DNA from: Sporisorium sorghi
Lineage: Eukaryota; Basidiomycota; Ustilaginomycetes; Ustilaginales; Ustilaginaceae
DNA length: 64,000 nucleotides
Assembly: GCA_023212695.1 (NCBI GenBank)
Contig: JALCCG010000078.1
Location: 1-64,000 of the forward strand
Direction: 5' to 3'
Notes under the pieces: model-generated
Database searches by the model: none
Told to the model about the DNA's origin: nothing
The model's input: only the letters and a program-made list of their open reading frames with translations
Program-made: the position numbers and the translations under genes
In this document: positions 38,693 to 48,856 of the stretch, in pieces
How positions within the stretch are numbered: the stretch's first letter is position 1
Layout of the letters: each line of letters starts with the position of its first letter

Positions 38693-39499
38693 GGGTTGGT
38701 CATGTGAGCGCTTCTCCGCAAAGAGCACGAATCCGGGGGTGTGGCCTAGAGGAGCTGGGGGGAGGCGATCTTCGAATGTTGACATCGACGTCGCTGTCGC
38801 TGTCAGCCGGCTCGGCGTACCACTTCTTACAGCGCAACGAGATCTCACTCAGCGGTCTCGTTTCGTCTTTTGACGTTGTCGAAACGTCGATGATGTCGAT
38901 CCTGTTCTCCCGAGCTTCGATTGATCTTACGCAGCCATACAACCCGCTCGTTCGTGTGCTGAGGGGCACCATGTGGATCCGCGTTCGAGCCTTGCCCAAC
39001 GTGCAACGCAGAGCATCGCTGCCGTTCCAAGGTGGTGAGCCACGTCAACTTTTGTTGCGGAGCATCATGCCAAGGCGCATACGGTCTTGTCACGGACGGA
39101 AAAAAGGGCATCGTACCGCAAACCCCCTGTCTCCGCTGCACGCTCTACCACTGAGTGCACAATGACGAACGACGACTGTGGTACGAGCTCATGTGCTCGA
39201 TCGGTGGTTGGCGGTGTTTGCGATTGGTCTTGCATGGCTCCGGTTGCAACTCCGCTTTGAAAACGGTGGTCGTGAAGAGACTCGAGCAGAATGCACAACG
39301 ACAGCACATCGGCACCGGAATTGTTTCGAGCATCGGCTTCTGCACAGAGCAGCAGAGCAGCAGAGCATCAGCATCGGCACCTGTACATAGAAAGGCGCAA
39401 GTCTCGAGCAAGGAGAGAGAGAATGAGTGGAAAAATAAATAAATAAAAAAGAGCAAAATTCCCGGTATGCGGCGGCTGCATGGCAGCTGCACGGGTTGC

Positions 39500-39501
<2 letters not shown>

Positions 39502-39531
<30 letters not shown>
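39502..39531. repeat. Poly(A) tract, A30
   Basis: Pure adenine run following GGGTTGCGC. Confidence 0.98.
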
Positions 39532-39533
<2 letters not shown>

Positions 39534-40663
39534 TGCGGAGACCGATACAGTAGTGGAAGCGAAGCCCCGTCGCGATCGCAATGTGCTTCTTGGATGCACA
39601 CTTCTGAGACCAGAGAAGATGGACGAGGCAGGCATACCCAGTTCTTGGTGCGCCTTGTGTCTCGGTGCGAGAGCTCAGTCGACCGGATCGCCGTCCGTCG
39701 CGCGCGCAGCCATCTGCTGCTGCGTCGCTGTGTGACCCGTACAACAATGAGGAATTGAGCGCGATGCGATACGACTTACGTTGGAGACCTCGTGCAAAGG
39801 CAGGCAGGCAGGCAGGCAGGCAGTCAAAGGGAAGAAGGATACCGCCTTTGCACTTGCTCGTACGACCTTGCTTTGCTTGCTGCCCTCCCCACAGAGGCAC
39901 ATGTACAAGCAAGCAAGAAAGCAAGCCTTGTTGTCCCACGGAGCCCCTCATTCGATAATGGCCCCACCCCAAGACCAGGCGAGCTGCACGCTGCAAGGAC
40001 GAACTAAGAAGTGGGGTGAGGTAGGGCGAAGAGCAACAAGTCACAGCTGAGATCGCAAGCGCGGCCAATTTTTCGGTGTTAGAGCCAGCCAGCCTGGTTC
40101 AGAATTTCGCCGTTCGGTGAAATTTTCCACTCAAAAAAATCGGGCTGCAGGCAGGCTTGCGGGGTTAACTTACAGTAAATTTAGCAAGAATGTGCAGCGG
40201 ACATTGAGGCTGCCGATGCAGAGCGTGCGGTCTTGGCAGCGTGAGTTTGTGCTCAAGCGCTCTTTCCTACCGATCTCGTGCTGAGCATTGGCCCAATCCA
40301 CGCGACGCGACGCGACATCTCTTCTCCTTGTCCCGTTCCCAAGACAGGGACGCCATGTCTTGTTTCTCGCCGCGCCGTGCAATGCAGGCAATGCAAGGAG
40401 CCTTCCTCGTCTGTCTCAGCGCGCTTTTCGCGAATAGTGGACGAACCTCCGCGCGACCACCACGCGAGCAAGAAGGAATTCCCCGCACGAGAAACTCGTT
40501 TTGATGCTTGAGGAGCTGTAGAGAAGTTTTTGTTGGGGTTCGGCTGTCTGCGTTTGGAAGCAAGGGATCTCGGTCTTGCACTGGTTGCCGTGTCGATGCC
40601 GTGTCGACCAGCCACGATCAACGTCGCTTGGCTGCGGCTAGCTACCCCGACGGAACGCCATGA

Positions 40664-40665
<2 letters not shown>

Positions 40666-40696
<31 letters not shown>
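40666..40696. repeat. Poly(A) tract, A31
   Basis: Pure adenine run followed by TC and eight more A. Confidence 0.98.
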
Positions 40697-40699
<3 letters not shown>

Positions 40700-41323
40700 A
40701 AAAAAATCCTCTCCCTCTCTCAGCGCCTTCAGATCTTGTTTGCCTTGGTCCTGGCAATGCACAGACGGCGGCAATCCATCTTTGAGGTCTTGTTGCAACT
40801 CAGGAACATCAAACTAATCAAGCGAAGTGAAGCGTTTGTTGGGCAGGCCATCTTGGTCACACGAGTACCAAAGGCTGCTCGTGCAAGGGTCGTCTCGCCA
40901 GCCGCTTAGACCAATTCGCAGCGAGGACCGTGCAGTAGCTAGCTCGCCAGACAATGGATGCGCAGCACATCGAACTATCTCCCCGTAGTTCGTCCGTCGA
41001 CAGCCCCCTTTGCCGCCGCCCACTCTAAGTGAGACGCGCTGGGGAATGCTTCCTTTTTTTGGACTTCTCCGCTTGGATAGCAAACCTTGAACGGAGGAAA
41101 AAAAGGATGCCAGCCCGAGTCCCGAACCTGATCGTGTCTGACAAACAGGACCCTTTCGGCGCACATCCAACACGGACCATCACCACAGCTTTCTACAAGA
41201 TCTTTTGCTTCGACAGCGGGTCTGCACCTCCCATACCGCCGGCATCGCTTGCCGGTGCCGCTCGCATTCAGGACGGGAAAGATTTGAAGCTGAGCCGATC
41301 AGCGGTGGTCGAGCAGAGTCAAG

Positions 41324-41695
41324 ATGGACCTCGATACGGTGACGGGCTCGTCGACAGCGTCGCCCATTGTGGCTTCGGACGATTTTACCGAGTCGGCAGC
41401 ATGGACGGCCGAGACCGAAATCTCAGCTAACGAGGTGGTCGAGAAGGAGAAGCTGGTGCGGTGAGTAATGCAAGTGGCACGCGGGATGACGACGGTCTAC
41501 TGACAGCTTTGTTTCCTTGTCGACCATGGGGCTTTTCGTAGCGAGATCATGGCGATGCAGGATGGACTGCGTGCGCTCATCAGCCGCGTCAACACGGTCA
41601 AGGAGGACTGCAAGAAGGCCGAGGCGGACAACGAGATGTTGCAGACGTATATCGATTCGGTCACCAAGAGTCTCGCCGCCAAGGAGAGAGGCTGA
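41324..41695 (+). CDS. Short coiled-coil protein (SCOC/Slo1 family), two exons
   Basis: Exon 1 is 41324-41460 and exon 2 is 41542-41695, giving 96 residues. The intron (41461-41541, 81 nt) has donor GTGAGT, a CTGAC branch motif and acceptor TAG; splicing joins LVR to EIMAMQDGLRALISRV in frame. The C-terminal 55 residues form a continuous coiled coil ending DNEMLQTYIDSVTKSLAAKE. This matches the conserved ENQVLxxYIxNLM pattern of SCOC/UNC-69/Slo1. Known role of the family: Golgi and endosome-associated partner of Arl-type GTPases (Arl3 in yeast) and of vesicle transport and autophagy. The acidic, Ser/Thr-rich N-terminus (residues 1-40) is not conserved. The gene is too short and split to appear as a single long frame. 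Confidence 0.85.
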
Positions 41696-42620
41696 ACGTG
41701 CGCTTTGGACAACCATCTCGTCCAAGTATCAGCCTATAACATCGTCCACCAGCGCGGATTATTATTATTATTATTATTATTTTTTGTGCGTCGTTGCGCA
41801 TGCGCTCGCTGTACCATATGTATCCCGGTGACTTGCTCTCACGCTACACAATGCACTTTCCAGACCACAGCTTTGTTTGTGTCTAGCTTTCAAACACAAT
41901 ACCATTGTGTCGGTCCGTGAAAAAAGGTTTTGGCCTTCCTTTGTTGCTCCTGCTGAGCCTGAAGTGAGACTGTCGACCCAAGTCAAGCTTCGAAAGAGCG
42001 ACGCCCATTGTTCGGCTTGCACATGGCCGCTGCGTGGCGGTAAGGAACATGGCATCACTCGATCCGACGACGACCTGCGCAATGCTGCGACATGCTGAAC
42101 TCGTAATGCTGTTAGAGCGATGGCGGAAAGACGGCCTGGAACCTCGCCAATGGTTTTTTTTAGAGCTCGATGGATGACGAATCTCCCGATTTGCCTGCTC
42201 CATCGCGCGATTCTTTTTTAGAACTCACCTTTGCAAACACAAAAAGCGTTGTCAAACTGGCTTTGCTTGGCATTCGGGTGCGCTCGCTCTCTCTCACTCT
42301 CTCCCTTTTTGAAACTCAGATGGACCAGCAAAATCGACCCGCCAGAAAACTCAATTTGTATCACACGCACCACACGCACGACCAAACTGGCGTCCGGATC
42401 GCAAACTGCACAGCATTCCACATTAATCGCCCTCGCAACTCCTGACCGGCAACCACGCAACAGACGCTGGAAGGATACACCTTCCTTGCGCTCCACCACA
42501 ACCTTCCTCCGTAACTCGCGAGCTTCGACCTCGACCCTCCTTTGGACGCACTGTCGACCTCCAGCTGGCAGAGGCCGTAGCGTCTTTGCAAGCGCACAGC
42601 TGGGTCGCTTTTGCCACGAG
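41696..42620. other. Intergenic between the SCOC-type gene and the acidic unknown gene
   Basis: About 0.92 kb with an (ATT)n tract at 41758-41780 just after the SCOC stop, probably in its 3' UTR. From 42231 the reading frame of the next gene is open but contains no ATG before 42621, so I treat it as leader. No other gene is recognised. Confidence 0.55.
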
Positions 42621-44009
42621 ATGGTGCTGCAAAACAAGTACAAAGCCAAGGCCTCGCGGCGATACAACTCCCACAAAGCATCCACGGACGATGGCGAGCC
42701 TTCCTCTTGCTCCAAACCGGGTTATCGGCATCGCTTTGCCAACAAGCACGGTCGCAATGGACAGCAAGAATCACACGGTAACGACGATGGCAGCGGCGAG
42801 GACGACAGCGCAGAAGGCTCGGTTGGTAGCAGCGACGAGGAGGACCAAGACGCCGAGTTCCCAAGCCTCGCCAAAGCTGCTGCTAACTCTGACGCATCAC
42901 ACGCACTCGAATCGGAACAAGACCCGTCAAATCCTTCCAGAGGCAAATACGCACGGCGCAAGCTAGGCGAGAGCAAGCTCGCACGACTAGAACGACTCGA
43001 AGCCGCCAAGGATCCGCGCTTACCCGACGACGACGACGACGAACCCGAGCCCGAAATCGACATCTCCAACCTCGTCGCGCGTGTCGCCGCGCTAGGCGAC
43101 TGCGCAGGCACACAAGCTGGCGTCGCCGAAGAAATCGCGCGCAGCCGCGGCCAGCACGAGACCGCCTCGGACGTCGAGAACGACATCGACCACAGCTTGG
43201 CCTATCTGCACGAAAAGGAGAGGCAGCGCCAGAAGGCCAAAGGGCGGGGCGGGGCTGTGCACTCGCCACGCGATGACGCTGGCAAGGTGGGTTTGGGGGC
43301 GCACAACGTCGATGCTGACGGGAATGCTATCGATTATGAGGTGTTGGCGAAGGAGAAGGAGAAGGCGGAGGCGGTGCGCGCGCTCAAGGCGCGGTTCCGG
43401 GGTCATGGCGTCGGCGAGCGGCGTCCGAACTCCAAGGCGCGCACGGTGCCTTCGATCCACATCGGTCCTGCGCAGGCAGCTTCGTCGAGCAAGACCCCCT
43501 CAAGCGACACCACCGGCGCTGCAACGACAAACGGCACGCTCTCCGACAGCCTCGCCGCCGAGATCGAGTCGTCGCTCGCCAAAAGCCGCAGCAGCAGCGG
43601 CAACGGCGAGACGGCCTCGGTCAACTCCGGGCGCAGCAGCTTCAGCACCACGTTCGGACGTCGCAAGTCGCCTCTCGCCTCCAACACCACTACCAGCACG
43701 ACGTCGAATTCGCCAGCGGAACGACCGCATTCAGGTTCGTCGTCATCGTCGGCGGCGGCGGCGGCAGCGGCGCACCGCACCGAGCGCATCGACAGCTTTC
43801 TGTTCAGCCTCAACGACCGCAGTGCCGCAGTGAAGGCGAAGGATCCGTCGGCGTTTGCGCTCAGCTCGGCGGGGTTGAGTCCGCAGCTGAATCGCAGCTC
43901 GAGCCGGTTCGATGGGACGTTGACGCCGCAGGGGCAGAAGGGTGGGATCCACTCGACGCCGGGCCAACTGGGACGGTTGGAGAGCTTCTTGGACGACATG
44001 CTCGGGTAG
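42621..44009 (+). CDS. Hypothetical acidic, low-complexity protein
   Basis: A 462-residue intronless protein starting MVLQNKYKAKASRRYN, the first ATG of a frame open since 42231. No known domain is recognised. Visible features are an acidic Ser/Asp/Glu stretch at about 50-80, a basic helix (GKYARRKLGESKLARLERLE) at about 113-135, and DDDDDEPEPEIDISNLVARVAALG. A helical, charged middle follows (LAYLHEKERQRQKAKGR; LAKEKEKAEAVRALKARFR). The Ser/Thr/Ala-rich C-terminal half ends in two hydrophobic patches, RIDSFLFSLNDR and LGRLESFLDDMLG. The conserved-looking C-terminal SFLDDML motif could be a docking site, but that is a guess. Gene reality is supported by length, GC-rich codon third positions and an absence of stops. 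It is convergent with ORC3 (199 bp). Confidence 0.7.
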   Translation: MVLQNKYKAKASRRYNSHKASTDDGEPSSCSKPGYRHRFANKHGRNGQQESHGNDDGSGEDDSAEGSVGSSDEEDQDAEFPSLAKAAANSDASHALESEQDPSNPSRGKYARRKLGESKLARLERLEAAKDPRLPDDDDDEPEPEIDISNLVARVAALGDCAGTQAGVAEEIARSRGQHETASDVENDIDHSLAYLHEKERQRQKAKGRGGAVHSPRDDAGKVGLGAHNVDADGNAIDYEVLAKEKEKAEAVRALKARFRGHGVGERRPNSKARTVPSIHIGPAQAASSSKTPSSDTTGAATTNGTLSDSLAAEIESSLAKSRSSSGNGETASVNSGRSSFSTTFGRRKSPLASNTTTSTTSNSPAERPHSGSSSSSAAAAAAAHRTERIDSFLFSLNDRSAAVKAKDPSAFALSSAGLSPQLNRSSSRFDGTLTPQGQKGGIHSTPGQLGRLESFLDDMLG

Positions 44010-44208
44010 GCACGACGCACATTGGCTGCCCTGCGATCTCGTGCGTCGAACTTCCACAAATCTTACCGGGAAACCTGGTCCCGCTCAGTTGTACATGTAT
44101 CGCTTCTCTTAGACTGTACTTTCTCTCCGTGTCACCCTAGCAACACTGCCTTTCCAGCGCAATCGCACACGATCGCTTTCGCACAAGCCAAAAGTCTGCA
44201 TTCCCGAC

Positions 44209-47184
44209 TCAGAAGCTGTCGGGCACGAGGTCCCACATGACCTTGGTGATGTGCTCCTGTCGGCGACGCGTGCCGCGGATCATGCCCATGCGCGCGAGCT
44301 CGTTGAGCGCGAGCGCGAAGCGGCTTTGTAGCTCGCTCTCCGGCGTTGCCGCGCTCGTATCTTCTGCTTGTGCGGCGCGACGACGGCTCTTCGACGGCGT
44401 ATCGAGCACCTCGGCGTCGGCGTCATCGTCGTCATCCGACTCGGACAAGTCCAGCTGCTGGATCGATCGCTTGCGCGCGCCCTGTCGGCGGGGCGGCGTG
44501 CTCGGCTCCCCTTGCTGCCCCTCCCGCTGCTGCTGCTGCTGCTGCAGCTGCCGCGCCTCGTGCCGCAAATCGCGCTCGGCCTCATCCGCAATCCGATCCA
44601 CCTCGACCGTCTGCTCGAACGCCTCCCACCAATCCGCCAAATTCACAAACTTGCCACACTCCAAATACAACTGAAAAAGCCTGCACACATCGGGCTCGGC
44701 CAGCCCGCGCAACGCCTCCAGATCCACCCCGCCCAGCTGCTCCTCAGGCACCACGCTCAGCGCGGCGTCGTAGAGGCACTCGACGAACTCGCGCGGTGCC
44801 GAGAGCGGCAGCGTCAGCCCCGCGCGTGTCGATGCGTCCAGAAGCGTGGACAGGGGTGCGTAGCAGTCGACGTAGAAGATGTCGCGTAAGAGGTGCAGGG
44901 GCCCGACGTCGGTGGTGGAGAAGTGGCGCGAGAGGTGCGCCCAGTCGACTAGGTCGTGCAGCGCGTGTACGATCCAGTCGGTGATCTCGCGTTTGAGGCC
45001 GAGGAGTTTTTCCTCCATGAGCAGCTTGCGCTGTACGCGCTGGAGACGCGCTTCGCGCCGCTGCTGTGCTGCTTGGGCGGGTTCGGCGCCGCCAGCCGCG
45101 GAGGAGGTGGTGGCGGTGGCAGCGGGCACGTCGGCGTCGTCATCGTCGCCGATGCCGGCAGTACCCGCGACAATGGTCTGCGACAGCCGTTGCTGGAAGG
45201 TACGCAGTCCAGCGAGGAACTGCGCGCTCTGCGCTGTGATCGACGCCGCCGCCGACCGCAACTGCCCAGGCGGACGAGGCTCCCCTTCCTCCTCCTGATC
45301 AGCCATAGCCTCCTCGATGCGCACCACCTCGTCCTCGGCCGCAGCCACCATATCATCCAGCAGCGTCTCGAACTCGTCACTCAACAAGCGCCGTGCAGCA
45401 TTGCAAAGCCGTGCCAACCCGCTGCGCAGCGTCAGCGCCACCGGCGGTCGCCTACCCGCATCCAGCGAGCCCACGGAAGCGTTGAGGCACTGCATAACCA
45501 CCTGAGTCAAAATCTCGCTCGTGCGTTCCGCCTGGCGCTGCTCGTCCATCTCGGTGATGTGCTGTGCGGCGATGCTGGCGTTGCGCGCGTGCAGCGCCTG
45601 CGCGGCGGTGCTGGCCTGGGTCTGGATGCGCATGAGCGCGTCGAAGGCGCGGAAGAGGAAGCGCACGGCGAACTCGAGGCGGAAGCCGAGCAGCTCGCGC
45701 GGGTGGCGCAGCTGGTCCAATTTGCCAAGGATGAACTGGTCGGAGCGCGCGGCTTCTTCCAAAAACTTGTTGACGTCGAACTCGGATGGACGCGTCGAGT
45801 GGGCGAGCAAAGGCAGCACCAGATCCCCCGCCTCGTCAGTCGTCATAAAGGCGATCTTGATGCGCTCCACCATCTTGGGCGTCCAGCTGTAGAAGCGCAC
45901 GCGCTTGGCCTGCCCTGGGATCGTAAACACCGACTCGGGCTTACCCGAAAAGTGGATAAAGCACGCCAGCTTCACAGCATCGAGCACCGAGTCCAAGTCG
46001 GCATCGCGCTCCCAGTACGTCTCCCGGATATACTCAAACGTCGACGGCCCCAGCGAGAGCGGAAGCTCGCGCGAAACGAGAAATGTCTGCACTAGCTTGG
46101 ACCAGACGACCTCTTTGCTGGGCAATGAGAAGCGCGAGATGTCGAGCACGCGCAGCACCTGACGCGGGATGTAGTCGATCCAGGGCGCGGGGGCTGCTGT
46201 TGCGTTGGAGCTGCTCGACGCGGCGAGACCTCCCGAGGGCGAGGTGATGCCCAGCACGAGCAGGAGCTTTGGCCTCGTCAGCGATGCTTGGGATGCAGAG
46301 GTCGAGGTGGACGGCTCGGCGACAAACGTCTGCAAGGCCGACAAAAGGTCCGAGAGCACCGTGGGCTCGACGGACTCGATGGTGGGCAGATTGAGCACCA
46401 GTCTAGGCTGTTTGTCGGACTGAGCGAATTTGTTGTGCCACCAGGAGCCGAGCACGTGCAGGTCGGGCTCGATCTTGCCTGCAAATGCTGCAGCTTCGAT
46501 GTCAGACAGGTCGGTTTGAGCTTCGGAGTCGAGGACAGAGCCTTGAGCGATGAAGCGCGCTACCAAGAGTCGAAGCGCGGTGTAGAGATTGGAGCACTCG
46601 CTGGCGGACAGCGTGACAACGATGCTCGGGAGTGCATCGACGCTTGCGTTGGAGATCTGGGAGACGAGACGGTTCGAGAAGGACGAAAAATAGGGCGCCG
46701 AGGACGAGATGAGGAGTGCAGTTTGAATGCTCGTTGTAGATCTTTTGTTAATGCTTGAGCTGGGTCGGCTCTGATCAGCGCTCTCGAAGCCAGGAAGGAA
46801 GAGATCCTCCTGTGCGATCCCCACTTGCGCCAAGGTGGATCCCTCGGGATGGGTCGTGGTTGGCTGTGCTTTGAAGAAAGTACGTAGATCTTCGAAGAGC
46901 GAGCTGTAAACATCGTCCATACACCTATCGAAGAGCGCCTCCGTTCGTTGGACTGCAATCTGGTACGAAGCGTATCGGACACGGGCCGGGTCGCCGTCAG
47001 CCTCGAATTCGGCGAGGACAGGAAATGGAGGCTGTTGCGGTTCTTGCTTGACACTGCTCGAGCCTGAGGCGATCTTTTTGGCTTTCTTCTTGGGACGCCA
47101 AGGTATGGTGTAGCATACAGAAGAGAGGGTGTCAAGGCCACTCGTTGTCGGCTCGGTGTGCGATCTTGAAGCAGCGGCCGACAT
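44209..47184 (-). CDS. ORC3: Origin recognition complex subunit 3 (Orc3)
   Basis: A 991-residue intronless protein; MSAAASRSHTE is the first ATG (upstream opening from GTG only). A basic nuclear-signal-like stretch PKKKAKKIASG lies near residue 32. The ORC3 N-terminal ATPase-like fold is seen as QTALLISSSAPYFSSFSNRL, then LPSIVVTLSASECSNLYTAL. Next come PRLVLNLPTIESVEPTVLSD, LLLVLGITSPSGG and VLRVLDISRFSLPSKEVVW. The insert and winged-helix parts follow (about 480-940). Near the C-terminus a short Gln run (QQQQQQ) and an acidic tract LDLSESDDDDDADAE precede the final ELARMGMIRGTRRR, which matches the family's conserved end (hydrophobic helix, then basic residues). Function: subunit of the six-protein complex that marks replication origins. 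It is divergent from PIS1. Confidence 0.9.
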   Translation of the reverse strand: MSAAASRSHTEPTTSGLDTLSSVCYTIPWRPKKKAKKIASGSSSVKQEPQQPPFPVLAEFEADGDPARVRYASYQIAVQRTEALFDRCMDDVYSSLFEDLRTFFKAQPTTTHPEGSTLAQVGIAQEDLFLPGFESADQSRPSSSINKRSTTSIQTALLISSSAPYFSSFSNRLVSQISNASVDALPSIVVTLSASECSNLYTALRLLVARFIAQGSVLDSEAQTDLSDIEAAAFAGKIEPDLHVLGSWWHNKFAQSDKQPRLVLNLPTIESVEPTVLSDLLSALQTFVAEPSTSTSASQASLTRPKLLLVLGITSPSGGLAASSSSNATAAPAPWIDYIPRQVLRVLDISRFSLPSKEVVWSKLVQTFLVSRELPLSLGPSTFEYIRETYWERDADLDSVLDAVKLACFIHFSGKPESVFTIPGQAKRVRFYSWTPKMVERIKIAFMTTDEAGDLVLPLLAHSTRPSEFDVNKFLEEAARSDQFILGKLDQLRHPRELLGFRLEFAVRFLFRAFDALMRIQTQASTAAQALHARNASIAAQHITEMDEQRQAERTSEILTQVVMQCLNASVGSLDAGRRPPVALTLRSGLARLCNAARRLLSDEFETLLDDMVAAAEDEVVRIEEAMADQEEEGEPRPPGQLRSAAASITAQSAQFLAGLRTFQQRLSQTIVAGTAGIGDDDDADVPAATATTSSAAGGAEPAQAAQQRREARLQRVQRKLLMEEKLLGLKREITDWIVHALHDLVDWAHLSRHFSTTDVGPLHLLRDIFYVDCYAPLSTLLDASTRAGLTLPLSAPREFVECLYDAALSVVPEEQLGGVDLEALRGLAEPDVCRLFQLYLECGKFVNLADWWEAFEQTVEVDRIADEAERDLRHEARQLQQQQQQREGQQGEPSTPPRRQGARKRSIQQLDLSESDDDDDADAEVLDTPSKSRRRAAQAEDTSAATPESELQSRFALALNELARMGMIRGTRRRQEHITKVMWDLVPDSF

Positions 47185-48019
47185 GATGGGCGCGCAGATG
47201 TGTGGAGGGCTGTTTCGAAGATGGATGCAGGCCAGCGAGCCAATGCTCTGGGGAAGCTCTTGATCCGCGCTGGAGACGTTTGTGTACCTTGCTGTCCACC
47301 GTAACCTGATGATCGCTTGCTGTCGAAGGTGTATGTGTGAGTGTGTGGATGAGAAGGTGTGCCGAGATGGACGTGGGGAAGCTGTGTGTCTCACAAAGCT
47401 CGGCACTCGGACCAACACTCGAAGTGCCTCTCTTGAAAACCTAACAAATCTGAAAAAAGCGCGAGCCGCAAAATCGCCTTTTTCAGCAACCGCATCGATA
47501 CAAAGTCAAAGTCAAAGTGCCGAGGTTGGACTCAGCGGACTTAGAGGCTTTTTTTTTTTTTTTTTTTTTTTGCCTCTCTTTCTCTCTTTCGCTCCACCTG
47601 TGAGAAGCGAGCAGAGGCCGCTATCTCGAGAGAGGTTGAATTCCGGAGAGAGAGATTTTGGATGACAGACTGACAGACTGACAGACTGACTGGCCCCATT
47701 CACTCTTTTTTTGCCAGAAACGGTCCATGCGCACACACGGAATCCAGCTCAGGCTTACCTCCTCACGATCATCTTCATTGTCACCATCATCATCACCATT
47801 TCCCACGCTGGCCTGGCCAAGCCTCACCAACGCATCGCCCCCTTGATCGGACGTCTCCCACAAGTGATCGCACATTCCGCACGTCCAGCCAGCAAAAAAA
47901 TACCTCGGCGATAAGAAACGCTTTGCTTGGTATCGACCGGCGCCATACCTCATCTGCGCCATCTGGTCTCTCTTTGACGGTCGCAACAAGCGACACACCC
48001 TCACAGCAACCCGATCAAA
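47185..48019. promoter_or_regulatory. Divergent promoter region between ORC3 and PIS1
   Basis: 835 bp without a gene. It contains T23 at 47549-47571, flanked by inverted AGAGGC/GCCTCT, so a GAGGC-T23-GCCTC hairpin-like arrangement is present. A tandem octamer (GACAGACT, about 3.5 units) lies near 47661-47691. Confidence 0.55.
47549..47571. repeat. Poly(T) tract T23 with inverted GAGGC/GCCTC flanks
   Basis: Pure thymine run between AGAGGC and GCCTCT, which are reverse complements. Confidence 0.95.
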
Positions 48020-48856
48020 ATGCCAAGAAGCACACGCAACTCGAAAGCGACAGCAGCAGACGTCGCAGCTGCCAACGGCACCGCGGGCGGCAAGTCAGAA
48101 TCGCTGCTGCAACGCGCCAACGAGGCGGACGAGAACGTTTTCCTGTTTGTGCCCAACTTGATAGGATATGCGCGCGTCATCCTCGCCGCGCTGTCGCTCT
48201 ACTTCATGAAGGGCAACCCCAAGGTGTGCACGCTTCTCTACGGTGTCTCGTGTCTGCTCGACGCCTTCGACGGCATGGCGGCGCGGGCGCTGGGGCAATC
48301 CACCAAGTTTGGCGCCGTGCTCGACATGGTCACCGACCGCTGCACCACCGCGTGTCTGCTATGCTTTTTGACCGCGGCCTACCCACGCTGCGCCGTCATC
48401 TTCCAGGGACTCATCACGCTCGACTTTAGCTCGCACTACATCCACATGTACAGCTCGCTCGTCACGGGCTCGACGAGTCACAAGATCGTTACCTCGGACG
48501 TCTCCAAGATCCTGTGGTACTACTACAACGACAGCAGAACGCTTTTCATGTTTTGCGCGGGCAACGAGCTGTTCTTCGTTTGTTTGTACCTGATGGATTT
48601 CTACAAGAGGCCGTTCGGGCTGGATATCGAGCCACTGCTCTTCTTGCTGCCTTCGGCGGTCAAGACGTCGCCCTGGATCGCGTATGTGATCAAGGAGACG
48701 CCGAAGCTCAGCTGGCCCCAGATCGTGGGTGCTATTACGTTCCCCATCTGCGCGGCTAAGCAGATCATCAACTGCGTCCAGTTCTGGAAGGCCGCCAAGG
48801 TGCTCGTCGGCAAGGATCTCGAGGAGCGTCACAAGGCACGCACCAAGTCGCTTTGA
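48020..48856 (+). CDS. PIS1: CDP-diacylglycerol-inositol 3-phosphatidyltransferase (PI synthase)
   Basis: A 278-residue intronless membrane protein with a true ATG in AAAATGCC. The CDP-alcohol phosphotransferase signature is complete: DAFDGMAARALGQSTKFGAV, then LDMVTD (Asp81, Asp84, Gly85, Arg89, Gly98, Asp102, Asp106), which binds the metal pair and the CDP-lipid. Several membrane helices surround it (VFLFVPNLIGYARVILAALS; TTACLLCFLTAAYP; CAVIFQGLITLDF). HYIHMYSSLVTGSTSHK is typical of PI synthases rather than other members of the superfamily. The N-terminal 35 residues are hydrophilic. Function: makes phosphatidylinositol from CDP-diacylglycerol and inositol in the ER. The length is normal for fungi (220-320). 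Confidence 0.95.
   Translation: MPRSTRNSKATAADVAAANGTAGGKSESLLQRANEADENVFLFVPNLIGYARVILAALSLYFMKGNPKVCTLLYGVSCLLDAFDGMAARALGQSTKFGAVLDMVTDRCTTACLLCFLTAAYPRCAVIFQGLITLDFSSHYIHMYSSLVTGSTSHKIVTSDVSKILWYYYNDSRTLFMFCAGNELFFVCLYLMDFYKRPFGLDIEPLLFLLPSAVKTSPWIAYVIKETPKLSWPQIVGAITFPICAAKQIINCVQFWKAAKVLVGKDLEERHKARTKSL

Larger units (their letters stand above)
35966..41323. other. 5.4-kb gene-poor, simple-repeat-rich region
   Basis: No supported gene was found in 5.36 kb. Open frames are either crossed by homopolymers (for example minus 39145-40068, which contains a poly-Phe run from A30) or lack domains. The region holds A29 (37243-37271), an interrupted T42 (38094-38135), A30 (39502-39531), A31 (40666-40696), a (GAAA)17 tract, a (GGCA)n tract near 39799-39823, GGAA and G runs near 36515-36855, and a palindrome AAAGTTCGAACTTT (37757-37770). 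It separates two divergent genes, so it contains both promoters and perhaps long leaders or non-coding transcripts, which cannot be read from the sequence. Confidence 0.6.

Noticed and set aside
39085..39165. tRNA-like D-arm (TCAGTGGTAGAGC) on the minus strand
   Set aside because: No T-arm consensus follows at the right distance and no acceptor stem pairs, so it is not called a tRNA.
39145..40068. 307-codon minus-strand open frame in the gene desert
   Set aside because: It is held open by the A30 tract (poly-Phe) and the GGCA repeat, and has no domain or coherent composition.
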